Below are positions 1 through 12,537 of a DNA stretch of 64,000 nucleotides, piece after piece (positions within the stretch are counted from its first letter, which is position 1; each line of letters opens with the position of its first letter). Source of the DNA: Paralvinella palmiformis (lineage: Eukaryota; Annelida; Polychaeta; Terebellida; Alvinellidae); the NCBI GenBank assembly GCA_025642065.1, contig JAODUP010000359.1, positions 405,001 through 469,000 of the forward strand, in the 5' to 3' direction. The translations under genes were made by a program, and so were the position numbers. The notes under the pieces were generated by a model. The model made no database searches and was not told the DNA's origin. It saw nothing but the letters and a program-made list of their open reading frames with translations.

Positions 1-871
1 ACTGATACGGTTTAGAGAGGGATTGTGTGTGTGTGTGTGTGTGTGTGTGGTTGGGTGTGTGTGGGGGGGTGAGCATGCGTGCGTGCGGTTTAGCAGTGAG
101 GAATGAGGCATTAGCACAGAGAATTTCGATTCGTGAATTTAAATTATGAATGATTCATTAGGATACAAATTAAGATAAGCGACTTGTGTGTTATCTCACC
201 TGTGTGCGTGCGTGCGTGCGTGCGTGGGTGTATGTGTGTGCGTGTGCGTGTGTTGGTCGGATACACGGTACGCAAAAAACGAAATTCGCAGACCTCTACC
301 ACAACATATCCGTCGAAATTTCGTAAAGCCACTTGTTTCATTTCCCCTCGAACACCCCCCTCTCTCTCTCTCTCTCTCTCCGTCTACGCTTCCGGTCTAC
401 GATCCATGACTGTTGCTTTATCGGCGGGATGTCGACTGATCCGGAGATTAAGTGGATGATGGCCTAGTTTGTTTGTGGCTTTAGCCAACAAGATTCTACT
501 TAGTTACACTTTGGCCCCGAGACTGGCCAAGACGTTATAGTATGTTTGTCTTAAGTAAATATTGACCGAGCTAAAGGGGACGAGATGTCCGACTTTGATG
601 TGTATCTTGTTGCACTCTACCGGTATTTAGAAGTCGGTATGTGCGTGTGCGCGCGTGCGCGTGTGTGTGCGTATCTGTACGCGCGATTGTAATAACAGCA
701 ACAGTATCAGTATTAGATTATTAGTAGCGGTTGTCGCTGCGAAGATAGCAGCAGTAGTAGTCGTCGTCGCAGTAGGAGTAGCAGCAGTAGTTGCAGTAGC
801 AGTAGTATAAGCAACGATAGCAGCAGCCGCAGCAGTAGTAGTAGTAGTACCAGTTATACTTGTAATAATAG
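1..871. other. Intergenic or intronic, simple-sequence rich
   Basis: No gene is recognised. It holds (GT)n at 24-49, a partial copy of the hairpin repeat family at about 85-180, (CT)n at 360-380, and an AGC/AGT-rich trinucleotide stretch at 720-855. One frame of that last stretch reads as a long serine/arginine run. I treat it as microsatellite, though it directly abuts the candidate exon at 872. Confidence 0.5.
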
Positions 872-984
872 CTCATACTACGAGTTACCACTTGTCGAGT
901 TTGAACTCGTCCAGTGGGGAGAAAAGGTCAAGCCATCACCGTGATGAGGAACATTACAAACGACTACTGTCTCAGGAGTTACAG
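872..984 (+). CDS. Candidate internal exon, unidentified
   Basis: The 113 bases sit between an AG acceptor (870-871) and a CAG|gtaaaa donor (985). One frame, starting with the last two bases of a codon, is open throughout and reads a hydrophilic Ser/His/Glu/Arg-rich peptide ending in LLSQELQ. The donor phase (0) does not fit the next recognised exon at 2501, which needs one leading base. If both belong to the same gene, an exon between them is unseen. The adjoining trinucleotide repeat could also produce an open frame by chance. Confidence 0.3.
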
Positions 985-2081
985 GTAAAACAACCGCGGA
1001 AGGTGTGCGGGGATATCCCGAACGACGTAGACGCTTCTCCTGCAGGTACCGCTTCCCCCTCCCCCCAGTGCGGGTACGAACCGTCGGTCAGAGTAGCCCG
1101 TGGAGTACGAGCGTGGAACAGAATTACCCCCCACACTTTCTCTCGAGTACAGAACTCCATGAAAGTATCAAAAAGCCTTCTCTCTCTCATCCGTGCCATT
1201 GAACTAGTTAACCATCCTACGATGTGAACCAAGATGAGCTGTAACACAACGTACAACAGACGGGTGTCTCGTTATAGCGGTGGTCGTATTGTATAAACAC
1301 GTGTACGTATGGTGGCGCCACTGATCGGTGTTTACCAAATATAACCGAACGCCGATTGGTTCGATAAAGAAAATAGTAATTTAACGCTTGTTTCGCTAAT
1401 TTGCGATGGCCAATTTACTTCAAACGAACCGAAACTTCGGCTAAGTAAGGACGTCTTGCTGTAATCTCCAAGGCCAGTAACCGCCACGGTCACCAAACGT
1501 TTTCTCGCTAGAGCGGCGCTGTTTTGGAACGTTATCCGAATTAATTGATTAGAAGTTAATCAATCAAAATCGGGGCAGAGTAACTGATCCGTTTCCAAAA
1601 CTCGGTGGCAGCGTCAATATACTGATAAGTGGAGTAGATAATATCCAAAAACGCCGTTCTCGCATAACGTTTTCCCCGAATACGCGAAGATCCGATTGTA
1701 AGAAGTGCGTTATAAGGAAACTCGACTGTATTTAGGCACTTTTTAGTAGTTGCGTAAACACATTCACTCCCCCGTTGCACTTGTTGCACGGCAGTCAATC
1801 AAGGTTCTTAATATTCACACCACCTAGAAATTCTAGGTGATTTATTAATTTTATATAAAACTTCCGAGAACGGTTTAACCGGTAGAGACGTTACACAGTA
1901 GAGATGCGGGGTTTTGTTGTTTGTTAAATGGTCGCTTAGCTTTGTTCGAAACTAACTATCATGTTACGATCGTATTTTCATATCTTTCGCTGACTTCGTT
2001 TCCTGGCATTCTTTTGAAGGTCGGCTGTGTTTGTTCAACTTAAAAATTATTTCCCTATGTGTGTGTGTGTGTGTGTGTATC

Positions 2082-2112
<31 letters not shown>

Positions 2113-2271
2113 CGCTCTCTCTATCTATCTATCTATCTATATATGTGTGTGTGTGTGTGTGTGTCTCTCTGTGTCCCTCTCTGTGTGTGTGTTTTTCCTC
2201 CATCTGTGTGTGTCACGTTGTGTGTGCGTGTTGCCCCCCCCCCTCTCTCTCTGTCACTGCGTGTGTGTGCG

Positions 2272-2314
<43 letters not shown>

Positions 2315-2500
2315 CGCACTAACTTTGTCAAGATACAGTCCATCAGAAGCCTTCACAGCCGCGTGACTTGATCATAACGTTTGAATCGTTCTTGTTTTCT
2401 TATTGTAAATGTATATATGCGCGCGCGAGTACCCGCCCAAGCGGGCGGACGTACACACATTGTTGCATTCACCTTTGTACTATATTTATATTTGTTTCAG
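985..2500. other. Probable intron with compound microsatellite
   Basis: No convincing exon is seen. The stretch 2059-2320 is a compound (GT)n/(CT)n/(ATCT)n microsatellite with poly-C, and the ORFs over it are artefacts of dinucleotide runs. A pyrimidine-rich acceptor ends at 2500. Confidence 0.45.
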
Positions 2501-4290
2501 GTCATTTCCTTGGTAACAACACAGTTTTACACGCGTTAGCTGAACGAGGTTATCAGGTGACACACGTAGCACCAGAAGAACAACTAGATCTTGGGTAAGA
2601 TATTGTGTGTGTTACGGTAAATTGATAAAGTCAGGTAATATGTAAATTACTTGGAATATTCAGGTAATATGTGTACATGATACGTCATGAGCTCTATATC
2701 TATGAGGACGGCTGCGGGATGCTAAAACACTCCAACGTGATTAGAAACGCTTATTTAAGCCGATTAAAATTCAGAAATTCACTTGAATAATTTATGTTAA
2801 TGATTTAAAAAAATATTTACAACAAAGTGTTATACTTCTATCATCTTTTAATACTATTGTTGTTGTTGTTGTTGTTGTTGTTGTTCAATATTTACAGAAC
2901 GCACTAGATTATTCTCACCGGAACACGTGCACGTCACATGTTTAAAGCATCTGACTCCCAATAAAAATATAACCTATTTAACGGATATCAAACATTTCCG
3001 GAACGTTTTCTTCATCCGGAACTTCCTCAGTCCGTCTTATACGATTTATGTTTGAAAGCTAAACCGTTGTTCACCAAAGAAGATAACAGGTAGTCCGAAT
3101 ATCGGGGGGTAACCAGAACGTGATGTTATATCCGTAGGTTAGAGATTTTGATCTACGTCTTTTCCAAATCATTTCTCTTTTCAAGAGAAGAAATATAGAA
3201 ACTTGTCAAAGAGACGTTTTCATTTTTAAATGTTTGGTCATGCATGATCTGGTCATGATTTTTTAAATAGTTTAAGCCTTACCAGCCGTGTTAATGTTCC
3301 CTCATTCATCATCAAAGTTGACGTATAATCTCTGACCTGAGCTCTGATGGCTTATTTAACACGGTGATCGACGATAAATGGGGGGCTCTGGGTTCAAACC
3401 CACCAACTGACTGGTAACTAACCCTACGCATGTCAGCTGGTTGATCCGGTCATGAAATGAGTAGCCGATAACGAACGGTGATGAATTTGTTGCTATCTAG
3501 AAATAGTATGCTTCACGGAAAGCTGATGATATGGCCGTAACGTACAGCTCCACATACCGGCAGCAAAATCCTAACGAATAAAGCCCGCAGCCCTTACCGA
3601 ATTGTAAAAGTCCTTAGAATAGCGCAACCGTAAACTTCTTTATATATACGCACGACGTCTGCGCAGCCCGAAGTTGGTCGTTATTCACGCGATGTTATAT
3701 TGATCTATTAATGACACCAGAAACCGTATAATGTCAACATACAATAGCATTATAATTGCATTATAACTGGCTTCTTGTGTTTTGAGAATAGCAACAGCCA
3801 TAATTTGGACCTGTTGTTTTGTACAGTTTTAATTTTGCATTTTAATATCCAGGAGATATAAGAGGCTATTGTTCTCTGAATATGCAGTTGTTTGGTGGTT
3901 ACTGTTCGTTACTATGAGCCTGTTATGCCATATTTACTGCGGAATGAATATTACTGCGGACGTAGACTGTTGAATTTAATGGAATTGAAGTATAACAGGC
4001 CGGTGTTGGCAAACGGGGAATGGGGAGGGTGGTGGGTGGGGAGGAGAGGAGGGGGGGCGTGGATGAATGGAGCACCTATCCGGTTTTTCTCTGTTGAGAT
4101 TAATCAACTGAGAATTTAGGTAGTTTATAGCGATCAACATCTGTGGAATAACCAGTTGATTCTGTCTGTTAGGAATTTAAGTTATCAAGCAGCTGTACTA
4201 AGGATATATTTTTTATCTTTCCGCAATTTCGTGAGCTGCCATTTTAAATCACTTAAAAACGTACACTGCTGCCGGTAAGGGTAAGGTGTC

Positions 4291-4326
<36 letters not shown>

Positions 4327-5714
4327 ATTATTAATATATTATATTATTATTATTATTGTAGGGAGCGTTATCAACGAAGACGCAGGAAGTTTCCACCTCT
4401 TCTGGCTGACCTCGAAGAATCCCTACCTCCTCCAGTTATCAATGATAATCTGGAATATCTGGATCTCAGTCAGGATAGAAGAACCAGGTATTGTCCCTCT
4501 GACTAAATGACTATAGCAATAGACTGATAAATAACCGCATTATATACTGTAGCAGAATTCTTCTTCGTCTTGTTCGAAATACGCAATTTTTATATTTGCA
4601 GAACGCGCCACAGGCACGGTGGCGCTCCTGGCGGTCGTAGACGCACTAGGCCTAGAACGAAAGCGCCCTCTACCAGTGACAATGAACGCATTAAATATCC
4701 ACAGTTTAATGACCTTTGGGTTAGACTCGAAGCTTCAAGGTAAAATATAGTTGACTCTGTGTGTGTGTGTGTGTGTGATAATAATTACAGTTTTTCGTCA
4801 TAAGGGACCGAGTCGATAATCATAACGCATTAATATATATCCTATTTTGTCAAGAGACAGAACTGAGACTCTCAACAATAAATCCCACAATTATTTAATA
4901 ATATTTTCCATGGTAATCTTTTTTTATAACATAATACAGTCTTTAATAATGGTATAATTGTCTATAGAAGCTGACCCCCATTTACCGGTTTGCTATTTCA
5001 TTATAATTCAAACAAAATGGGGTCTGGAGTGATAGTGGGATTGTTTGTTTACATGTAGTAGGCATCACTTTGAAAGTTTCTGGTACCTAGTATTCGTGTT
5101 CTGGTGCACATCGCCTCTTAACGGGATGCTGTGCTCTAACAAATCGAAATTATTTTCATTATACATGTATGTGCTGGCTATAATCGATAAAGAATTCTGG
5201 CACCGAATTTAATTATTACCTTCGACAAATGTAGATTTTTGTCCTTTGGGGGGCCTCGGGGACGTTTGTTATTTTGGACAAATATGAAATTATAATAATT
5301 GATTTCGCTAGACTTCATCGTGGATATCGTCACATAAGATTTGGAAACATGACCTGGATTTATAATCTAAACCATCCAATGAGAGAGTTCTACTGCAAAA
5401 TACGTCCCTAAGCCCAACGAGACCAGGAATGGACAGTTCGCTCGCCTCCAAGACCACTCATCATCATCATCATCATCATCATTATGTGATATGATATGAT
5501 CTTACTAAAATGTATTTTGTCTATTTGCAGTTTTGGTCCAGACAACGTCTTCGGCATTCCAGGATTGCCGACCACGCCGCAGGTGCCGGTCTACGCCATG
5601 TACAACGGCGCCACCAGACGTCGGTCAAACGAACTGCACATACTCCTCCCGGCTGTGTTGCTCTGTTCCAGATATTTATTGCATCACATTAATCAGCAAC
5701 TCTATCCAATATAA
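2501..5714 (+). CDS. 3' part of an unidentified multi-exon gene
   Basis: Four exons join in a single frame: 2501-2594, 4362-4487, 4602-4739 and 5531-5714. Each is bounded by AG/GT, every junction breaks after the second codon base, and the last ends in TAA at 5712-5714. The encoded tail is about 180 residues. The first exon reads LGNNTVLHALAERGYQVTHV followed by an acidic stretch. The second carries an RYQRRRRK basic cluster, then a proline/leucine-rich segment. The third is Arg/Gly/Thr-rich. The last contains FGPDNVFGIPGLP and a hydrophobic stretch (ILLPAVLLC) about 20 residues before the end. That stretch could be a membrane helix or a poor GPI signal, but the polar residues after it argue against a classical GPI tail. 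The RRRR and TRRRSNE clusters could be proprotein-convertase sites. I do not recognise the family; glycosyltransferase-like wording in the first exon is too short to use. The 5' end is not resolved. The gene converges on the lipid transfer protein gene. Confidence 0.6.
2595..4361 (+). other. Intron with tRNA-like repeat and microsatellites
   Basis: This intron holds (GTT)n at about 2857-2885, a tRNA-like repeat with a GGTTCAAACC B-box around 3340-3600, and (ATT)n at 4290-4360 directly before the acceptor. The isolated ORFs inside it look incidental. Confidence 0.5.
4740..5530 (+). other. Intron of the unidentified plus-strand gene
   Basis: It runs from donor gtaaaa at 4740 to acceptor tttgcag ending at 5530. 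Apart from (GT)n near 4759-4777 and (ATC)n at 5458-5482, nothing is recognised. Confidence 0.5.
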
Positions 5715-5949
5715 ACATATTGCCTCCATGTTGGATTCCTGATCAAAGCGCGGTAGAAATGTATCCAATTTCCAGTGAAGCGGTCGAGCCGGCATAAACG
5801 ACAGATCCTGGTACTGTGTTGGCCACTTCCGGGTCATAACCTTCCCGTTGATTCGTCCACTCATTCAAGCACGCCGATGACGTCATTTGACACGAGGACA
5901 GCACAGATAACTAGAACGAAAACACTTGATTACCGACAAAGCCCAAACA

Positions 5950-5950
5950 G

Positions 5951-5988
<38 letters not shown>

Positions 5989-5992
5989 CACA

Positions 5993-6035
<43 letters not shown>

Positions 6036-6178
6036 TCCAAAATTGGGCCAATTTTTTGTTATTGTCTGACACTACTTGAACAATAAGTGATTTGCTGACT
6101 CAGTATTAATAATACTATTATCGGATATTATAGTACACATAGTGTGTGTCAGTTGGTGTACGTGCGTGCATGTAGTGT

Positions 6179-6213
<35 letters not shown>

Positions 6214-6569
6214 GGGGGAGACTAGGCGATCACCGATGGCTCGTGGCCAACGGGAAATAAGGAGCGCATGCCGTGTACCGATAATAATTTATCCAGTTTT
6301 TGTCACCGTCGTATTCGGATTACACACTTCGTACCTCCTCGCCACGACCGTACCTCATTGTGTTCGCTTTACAGACGATCGTTGTGTAACGTGTTCGTGC
6401 CGATATGATATTGTATTGTTACACGTACTGATTTGTTGTGATTGCTTTGTGTTAATTATAAATTATATATAAAGTACGATGTTTGTTCGACAGTTACCTC
6501 AGAACATTATGTAGTGATGTGGATATATATATATATATATGTGCTTCAACAATGTGATATCTTACTTGT

Positions 6570-6605
<36 letters not shown>
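5950..6605. repeat. (TA)n blocks with (GT)n/(GA)n
   Basis: Long (TA)n runs occur at about 5952-6032 (split by a short CA-rich spacer), 6523-6540 and 6572-6603. A (GT)n(GA)n tract lies at 6179-6212. Confidence 0.9.
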
Positions 6606-6606
<1 letters not shown>

Positions 6607-6651
6607 GTCCATTGTCAGATATTTCCTTATGAGATAGATCGTTATATTGTT

Positions 6652-6657
6652 AATAAA
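6652..6657 (+). terminator. Possible poly(A) signal of the plus-strand gene
   Basis: AATAAA lies about 940 bases after the TAA at 5714, beyond two (TA)n blocks. It is the first canonical hexamer that I noticed downstream. Confidence 0.3.
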
Positions 6658-6912
6658 ACCTCTTTCGTATGCCGTATGTTAGCATTTGTTAGTTGTTTAT
6701 TTGTTTGCTTTCTTGCATGCTTGATTGTTGATTTTGTGTGTGGAGGAAACAGGGTTGTCACGCATCCTGAACAATAACAAATTAATTTTCCAGGTCCTGG
6801 AACTGTCCTTGAATTTCACAAAACCAGAAAATGTCGCCGAAATAATATTGCCTGTGAAAAAATCCACTTAAAACAAAAAAGCCTGTGTAAATAAATTGTA
6901 TGCCTTGTATAC

Positions 6913-6976
6913 TTTGACCTGGAAATGTCCTGGAAAATGGTAATTTTGACCTGAAAATGTCTTGGAAAATAATAAT
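6913..6976 (+). repeat. 32-bp tandem duplication
   Basis: Two adjacent copies of a 32-base unit starting TTTGACCTG at 6913 and again at about 6945, differing at a few bases. They lie immediately before the decayed mobile-element ORF and may be part of its 5' noncoding sequence. Confidence 0.6.
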
Positions 6977-7029
6977 TCCTTCGATGTGGGAACCACATCT
7001 GCTTCAACTTCTTCAAAACCATTGGCTAA

Positions 7030-9370
7030 ACATGGATAGTGCAGGACTGGATGACATATAGACTGAGGCAGGTGTATATGCAACCAACACCACTCGGACA
7101 ATGCTGGATGGCAAGGCCTACTACCGTGCTGTCAGAGGACATTAACTTACATACAAAACTCTCTGGCATCTCAAGTGGCTAATGTTCAAGTCATGGCTGG
7201 CTGAACATGGCAATGGACATAATGTGGTAGTTGAAGAGTTCGCCCAAAATGTGGGTCAGGTGTTTAACAACGCCGACCATAGAGTAAAACTCTGCACTTC
7301 AACAGACCATCTAGGGGTCGGATGCACTTCGTAGTGAGGAGGTAGAGTCCCTCATGGAGGAGTTTGACCAAGCGCACTCTGATAATCCAAACTTCATGTA
7401 GTGGTCAGCTAATATGAGCATGGTTGAGCTCTTGCTGGACTTCATCATCAGAGCTGCGAGGGATGGCAACTGGATTCTACACCTAGAAGCATTCGCTACG
7501 ACGCTGCCATGGCTCACGATACATGACCACACAGACTATGCACGATGGGGGCCAGTTTATCTTGCAGACATAAAGACAGCTTTAGAAGTCCGTTGATCGA
7601 AACCTTGTAGTGAAGAGGAACAAAACGCGATTCAACCAAGGACATGCAAGATGCATGATGGCATCTTCGGCATCAAAAGAAATGACCAAGCCAGATACAA
7701 GTTTTATGTTACGTGATGAGAATGATCATGCATTTATTAGAAACCAGGTCACTCTTTAATCTAGAAGATGATGAGGAGACTGTATTCTGCCGTTCTGACA
7801 GTTTTCATTATCGAACAAGGCCTGATGATGATGATGATGATGATGATGATGTGAAAAAGCGTGCTACGCAACTCCGAGGATTTGATGTGTCCAGGTTACA
7901 AATGAAATCAGCATAATATAATGGAGTCACCTACTCAGAGACTATGGACAAACCTCTTGTGTCCATGGCAACAAAGTGAGGTGGGCGGTGATTATTTAAC
8001 TACAGAAAAGAGAGATATGCATGAAGTCATTACCAATATGAAGAAACGACTATACCGGAGGCTTCTATAATACACTAAAGAAGCATCAATCAAAGACTTC
8101 TGCTGACTTGTACAAAGCTAAAGTGTCTACTACACAAAATGTAGAGAAAACAATCAAAGCTGACAGGAAGCTACCGCAACGTCTGCTCAATGTTGTCATC
8201 GCGGGTCGAACAGTAGAAATGGCGACTGTGCTTAAGAATGAGCTGTCTCCATCACCACAATCATTAGCAAAGCCCGGAGGAGAGATGAACACAACATAGA
8301 AGGCAGACTTGATCAGCATCTTCATGGCTGGACTTCACATTCCCTCTGATATTCCAGATGCTGACATTAAGACCTGTCTTGATGGGCACGCAATGATCCA
8401 GTCCGTTGGGAAGCCCCATGGATGCCAGACTAGTGTGTTGATGCCAATTGAAACATTTTACTTTGGAGAACACCTAACCAGAGTTGATGTTGTGTTAGAT
8501 CGGGATATAGGGAAGGACCCAATGGAGGGATTGGTACGTTCAAAGATAGTGGGCAAACAGAAGCCGATTGGTAAGTTTATTGAAGGACCATATGTCCCAC
8601 TCCCATAGGTATGGAACACCTTCATTGCCTTGGATGAAAACAAGGCTGATATTTCCTGGCTTTTATCGATGTCAACATAAAAGGTAAGTACCAACCAGAG
8701 TGATATGAGATGGCGACGAGGGGGGGGGGTAGTTCATCAATGCTACAGATGCAATATCAACGAGAAGAGATCAAACCAAGCTTCCCGGAAACCACGAAGA
8801 AGCGGACACGAGGTTAATCCTGCATGCGTGTGCAGCAGCTAACAGAAGATATAAACGAGTGCCGGTCATATATAGAGAAACATATGTTCTGCTGCTTCTG
8901 GTTCACTTCATGTCTGTAGTTGAAGTGTGAATGATCGCTGGAACAGCCAAGAAACGGAAATCTTAACCGGTACATGAAGTATCTCAGGGACTTATACATC
9001 TCGTACTCAGCTCCCATGCACTGACGGACTGTAATACTACTTCAGCCTTCAGTGGTCATGGGAAGAAGTCCTACTGGAAAACATTCCAGAAGCACCCATT
9101 TCTTGTCAGCGGAGTTGGTCATGATGGCGAGCTCACACCAGTTGAAGAGTTTATGTGTCACCTAGAGATGCTCTGGACATTCGTGAAATACGTGCTATCT
9201 ACCACGGAAAGATCTGGTTGCAAGTAAACAAAGAACGCGTAGATGTTCCGCCCCTAGTTGCCACCACGGCCTGGAAGTGGGATATTGAGTCTCTGACAAC
9301 AGTCTGGACAAGACTCCCCCTATCTCAGATGCCTGCATGAAACTGGTGACATGCCAGCCAAAGTGTAAGA
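7030..9370 (+). pseudogene. Decayed ORF of a repetitive marine-invertebrate element
   Basis: Protein-like blocks appear in order on the plus strand but in different frames, separated by stops and frameshifts. About 7414-7590 gives ARDGNWILHLEAF and HTDYARWGPVYLADIK. About 8300-8640 gives ITRVDVV-like and GKPIGKF-like blocks ending IEGPYVPLP, then an ALDENKAD block. At 8792-8840 is HEEADTRLILHACAAA. About 9016-9190 gives HALTDCNTTSAFSGHGKK and a GELTPVEEFMCHL block, and about 9240-9365 ends in a W-rich block and a LVTCQPKCK remnant. From memory, this order matches a large repetitive protein family seen in many cnidarian, mollusc and echinoderm genomes. Its ADTR...H and HALTGCDTTS motifs look like an XPG/FEN-type nuclease fold, which is an inference. 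No intact frame exceeds about 100 codons, so this copy is dead. Confidence 0.6.
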
Positions 9371-9840
9371 TTGTCTAATATTCCTGCTTCAAAAAGAACA
9401 TGCTGTGCACCATGTTGATGTGATGTTTTCGGTTTCTGGAACTCAGCTGGACAATCGTTATGCTTTTCCCCTTATTATATCCTAGTTATATGTGCATAAA
9501 CAATTGTGTTAAAATAGCTTTACTCAAATTTCACTCAAATCAAATGAATCTCAGCAAAGTTATGTCCAAAAGTGCAACACTGGTTGGAAAAAGTGGCCGC
9601 CATCTTGGGTTTTCAAATGTTCATTATTCGAATTTGACGAATGCCTCAAAATTTAGTTATGCCAATTATCATGCTTCTGCTGCAATTATAAAGTACTTAA
9701 ACAAATAAACTTGTGAAAACGGTATTTTTGACCTTGGTGACCTCTATGACCTAGAACATAACCTTGAAACCTAAACGGGACAACGACACCCACCCACATA
9801 TTTGTCATCTTATGAATGATTGATTCCAAATCGATGTCTG
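9371..9840 (+). repeat. Probable 3' noncoding part of the same element
   Basis: AT-rich sequence with GACCTTGGTGACC-type and GTGGCCGCCATCTTGG motifs. These motifs are typical of repetitive-element tails in invertebrate genomes. It directly follows the decayed ORF, and no gene is seen. Confidence 0.35.
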
Positions 9841-9957
9841 CCATTAACAAACTGTACTCGCCGTCTAAGATGGGGATCGATTACAAATAGCAATAAATAC
9901 ACTTATATTGCTGGACTGTTAATGTATTCCGTCCTAACAACAACTATGTTTAAAAAT

Positions 9958-9961
9958 AATG

Positions 9962-9994
<33 letters not shown>

Positions 9995-9995
9995 T
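9958..9995. repeat. (AAT)n microsatellite
   Basis: A run of AAT units. Confidence 0.9.
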
Positions 9996-10586
9996 CAGTG
10001 TATCACTTGTGTTGAGTGTCGAAAGCAGGAATCCTGTTCGGTGATGGCACACTTTAGAAATCAAGAACAAGCTGTACATTTGACCGAGACCCGCACTACT
10101 AATAACTAAAAGACACCTGGAATTAACCTTTATCGGGTGGGGGGGAGTGATTTGATCTGTTACGAGGAGATGGTAACTTTAGGCAATCTAAAATAAACTA
10201 TCTCAAACATCCACTCTATTTGATCTCTCATCACGTCCCGGATCACACTTCTCCCCCTAACAATGGTTGCTATGGGTTACCCAGGTTAGCTAAAGATATA
10301 TATGCCGAAGAATGACGGTGACCTTGTCGTGAAGATATACCACACAGTACTCTGTCTGTACTTCGAGTAGTATAGACTCCTAATAGGTAACGAGTTCAGT
10401 ACGCATCCGGAGGCGGGGGGGGGGAGGTTGTGCCACCAGACTGTACAGACTTGAGATATCTAATACTTCTGGACACGTAACGTTGTTAATATAGCGAGTG
10501 TGTACTTTAGATCATAACACAAACCGAAAATAGCCGTTAAAAGGACTAATGTTATAGTAATAGCATTAGCTGTCATAAAACAACTA

Positions 10587-10800
10587 GGGGCGTCTCCGTG
10601 GCCTAGTTGGTAGTGTGTTAGACCACAGATCACTACCACCTGAGTTCGAATCTCGGCATGGGCATATCTGAAGGGTGATTCGTCTTTGACTTCGCTTCAT
10701 TGCCATTGGAGGTCGCTCGGCCCATTTAGCCCATAAGTGCACAGATGTGGCCGTAAAACATTAATCATGATTATGATGATCATCATTATCATAACACGAC
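10587..10800 (+). mobile_element. SINE family 1, copy A
   Basis: It has a tRNA-like head with an A-box (TGGCCTAGTTGG) and a B-box (GAGTTCGAATCTC). The family body follows, with CTTTGACTTCGCTTCATTG and GGTCGCTCGGCCCATTTAG, then GTGGCCGTAAAAC and an (ATC)n-like tail. Polymerase III transcription is implied by the boxes. Confidence 0.85.
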
Positions 10801-11803
10801 TCCCTGTATTAGATGCCAGTAGTAATGTAAATACTCCTTATTCTACAGACTCCTTGAAAGGAAACGATGCGAAGAGGGAAACGAAATGCCTTTCACCAGT
10901 CGGTGTTTGAACTCGAATGCTGGATATTTGTAACCACTCGTGTTACGAGTTCGGCCCTAGAGATGCTTAGATGCCTGTATTGGCGCACCATATGGATAAT
11001 AATGCTTCGAGAATGTTTCGAGCTGCAAACGTCTGTATCAGGGTTCCAATTCGAGTGATACCTGTCTTTGCAGGATGTTTCTCTATGGAGCTGGCTCTCG
11101 GCCTTAAGTCGCACGCGTGAACGGTGCCAATGATAAACAGAACAATCACCGACTCACTCACTTATTCACTCACTCACTCACTCACTCACACCCTCACTAA
11201 TCCACATAACCATGGTATGTTCTTGCGCCTACTATAATATACGAAATATATCCTAGTGCAACTGCTTTTGCCAATCAGGAGATTGCAACGCGCTCAGAAG
11301 CTGACGCTAACATGATTACAAGAAAATAGGACGTACGATGATCTCACTCTAATGCTCAGATCACTTCTGAAATGGCGGATCATGTTCCGGTATATTGTGC
11401 TGACTTTCCACGCTATTTATGGCGAAGTGTCGCGAATCGCGTTAAAATTTGTTTACTCTTTACCAGCCATAAATACATACCAGGAACTCTAACACTGTAG
11501 TTATTCCCAAGTCCGTCTTATTAACATGGAATGGATAATTCTCCTGCTAATCGACTTTGCTTTTCGATCAGCTTCCATCTGATATTTGGAACACTAGGGC
11601 AAAGTCTCATTTGTCACAAGATCTGAATAAAATGTGATGATTTTAGATTTTGTGTAGTTTCAATTTCAACGACGTAGACTTAAAAAATTATTACATTTTC
11701 ACTGGGATCAAATTTTATTTGTGTGTAGTCTCCTTTATGTTTCTCTCCTCTGGATCATTTTGTTCCAGCATGTTACGAACTGGTGTTACCGTATGTTCGT
11801 TTT

Positions 11804-11852
<49 letters not shown>

Positions 11853-12082
11853 ACACGTATACACTGGGTTGAAAGATAATAGATTTTTGTGATTTAAATT
11901 TGAAATGTTTTCTAAGATGGCCGACAGGTAGCTAGTACGAGAAACCTTTGTGCGGTTCTTGTTTGTGTTTCAGATTGAAGCAAACGATTTGTGAAGCTGG
12001 GTGAAAGGTTTTTATTTGCTCGACATCTGCGAGGCACAAGAGAAATAAACGCTGTCCACTGTGATACAGTCAATAAATTAAA
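10801..12082. other. Intergenic between two convergent genes
   Basis: No gene is recognised. It contains (ACTC)n at 11156-11190 and a pure (GT)n of about 42 bases at 11808-11851. The short ORFs have no splice context and no familiar motifs. Confidence 0.5.
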
Positions 12083-12088
12083 TTTATT
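12083..12088 (-). terminator. Possible poly(A) signal of the LLTP gene
   Basis: The minus strand reads AATAAA here, about 810 bases after the stop codon at 12900. A second AATAAA lies at 12011-12016. I found no canonical hexamer closer to the stop. Confidence 0.35.
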
Positions 12089-12506
12089 TTACATACACAG
12101 AATGCAGATTACAGATATTGAATTGGGGGGGGGGTTGTTTAGAAAAATATTTCCGTGAAAAATTAGCGTACGCTGCAGGAATTCGGCGATACGATTGATA
12201 AATGCAATCCTGTTTTTGTCTGTCATCCGAATGCTAGTCGAGAAAACCCTAAACTCTTGTCTTGTTTTTGTTGTTCTTGTCGTTGATGATGGTGATGTTG
12301 TTGTTGTTGTTGTTGGTGGTGGTGGTCGTTGGTCGTTGACTTGGTCGTTGTCGGTAGGTTTGCATTAAAATGCATTGCATTGATAATGACGGTAATGATC
12401 ACAGGCCGAAAGTCGAAAACTACAACATGGACTAATAATCTCGTTGGGTTTAAAGTACAACACATACAACAATGATAATAATATTAATAATACCAATAAT
12501 AAAGGC

Positions 12507-12537
<31 letters not shown>

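Noticed and set aside
820..870. Serine/arginine (RS-like) coding domain
   Set aside because: The AGC/AGT trinucleotide repeat gives a serine run in one frame, but that frame stops soon after 940 and has no start or splice support.
2027..2371. Cysteine- and serine-rich ORFs
   Set aside because: Products of (GT)n and (CT)n; a cysteine-rich peptide reading is spurious.
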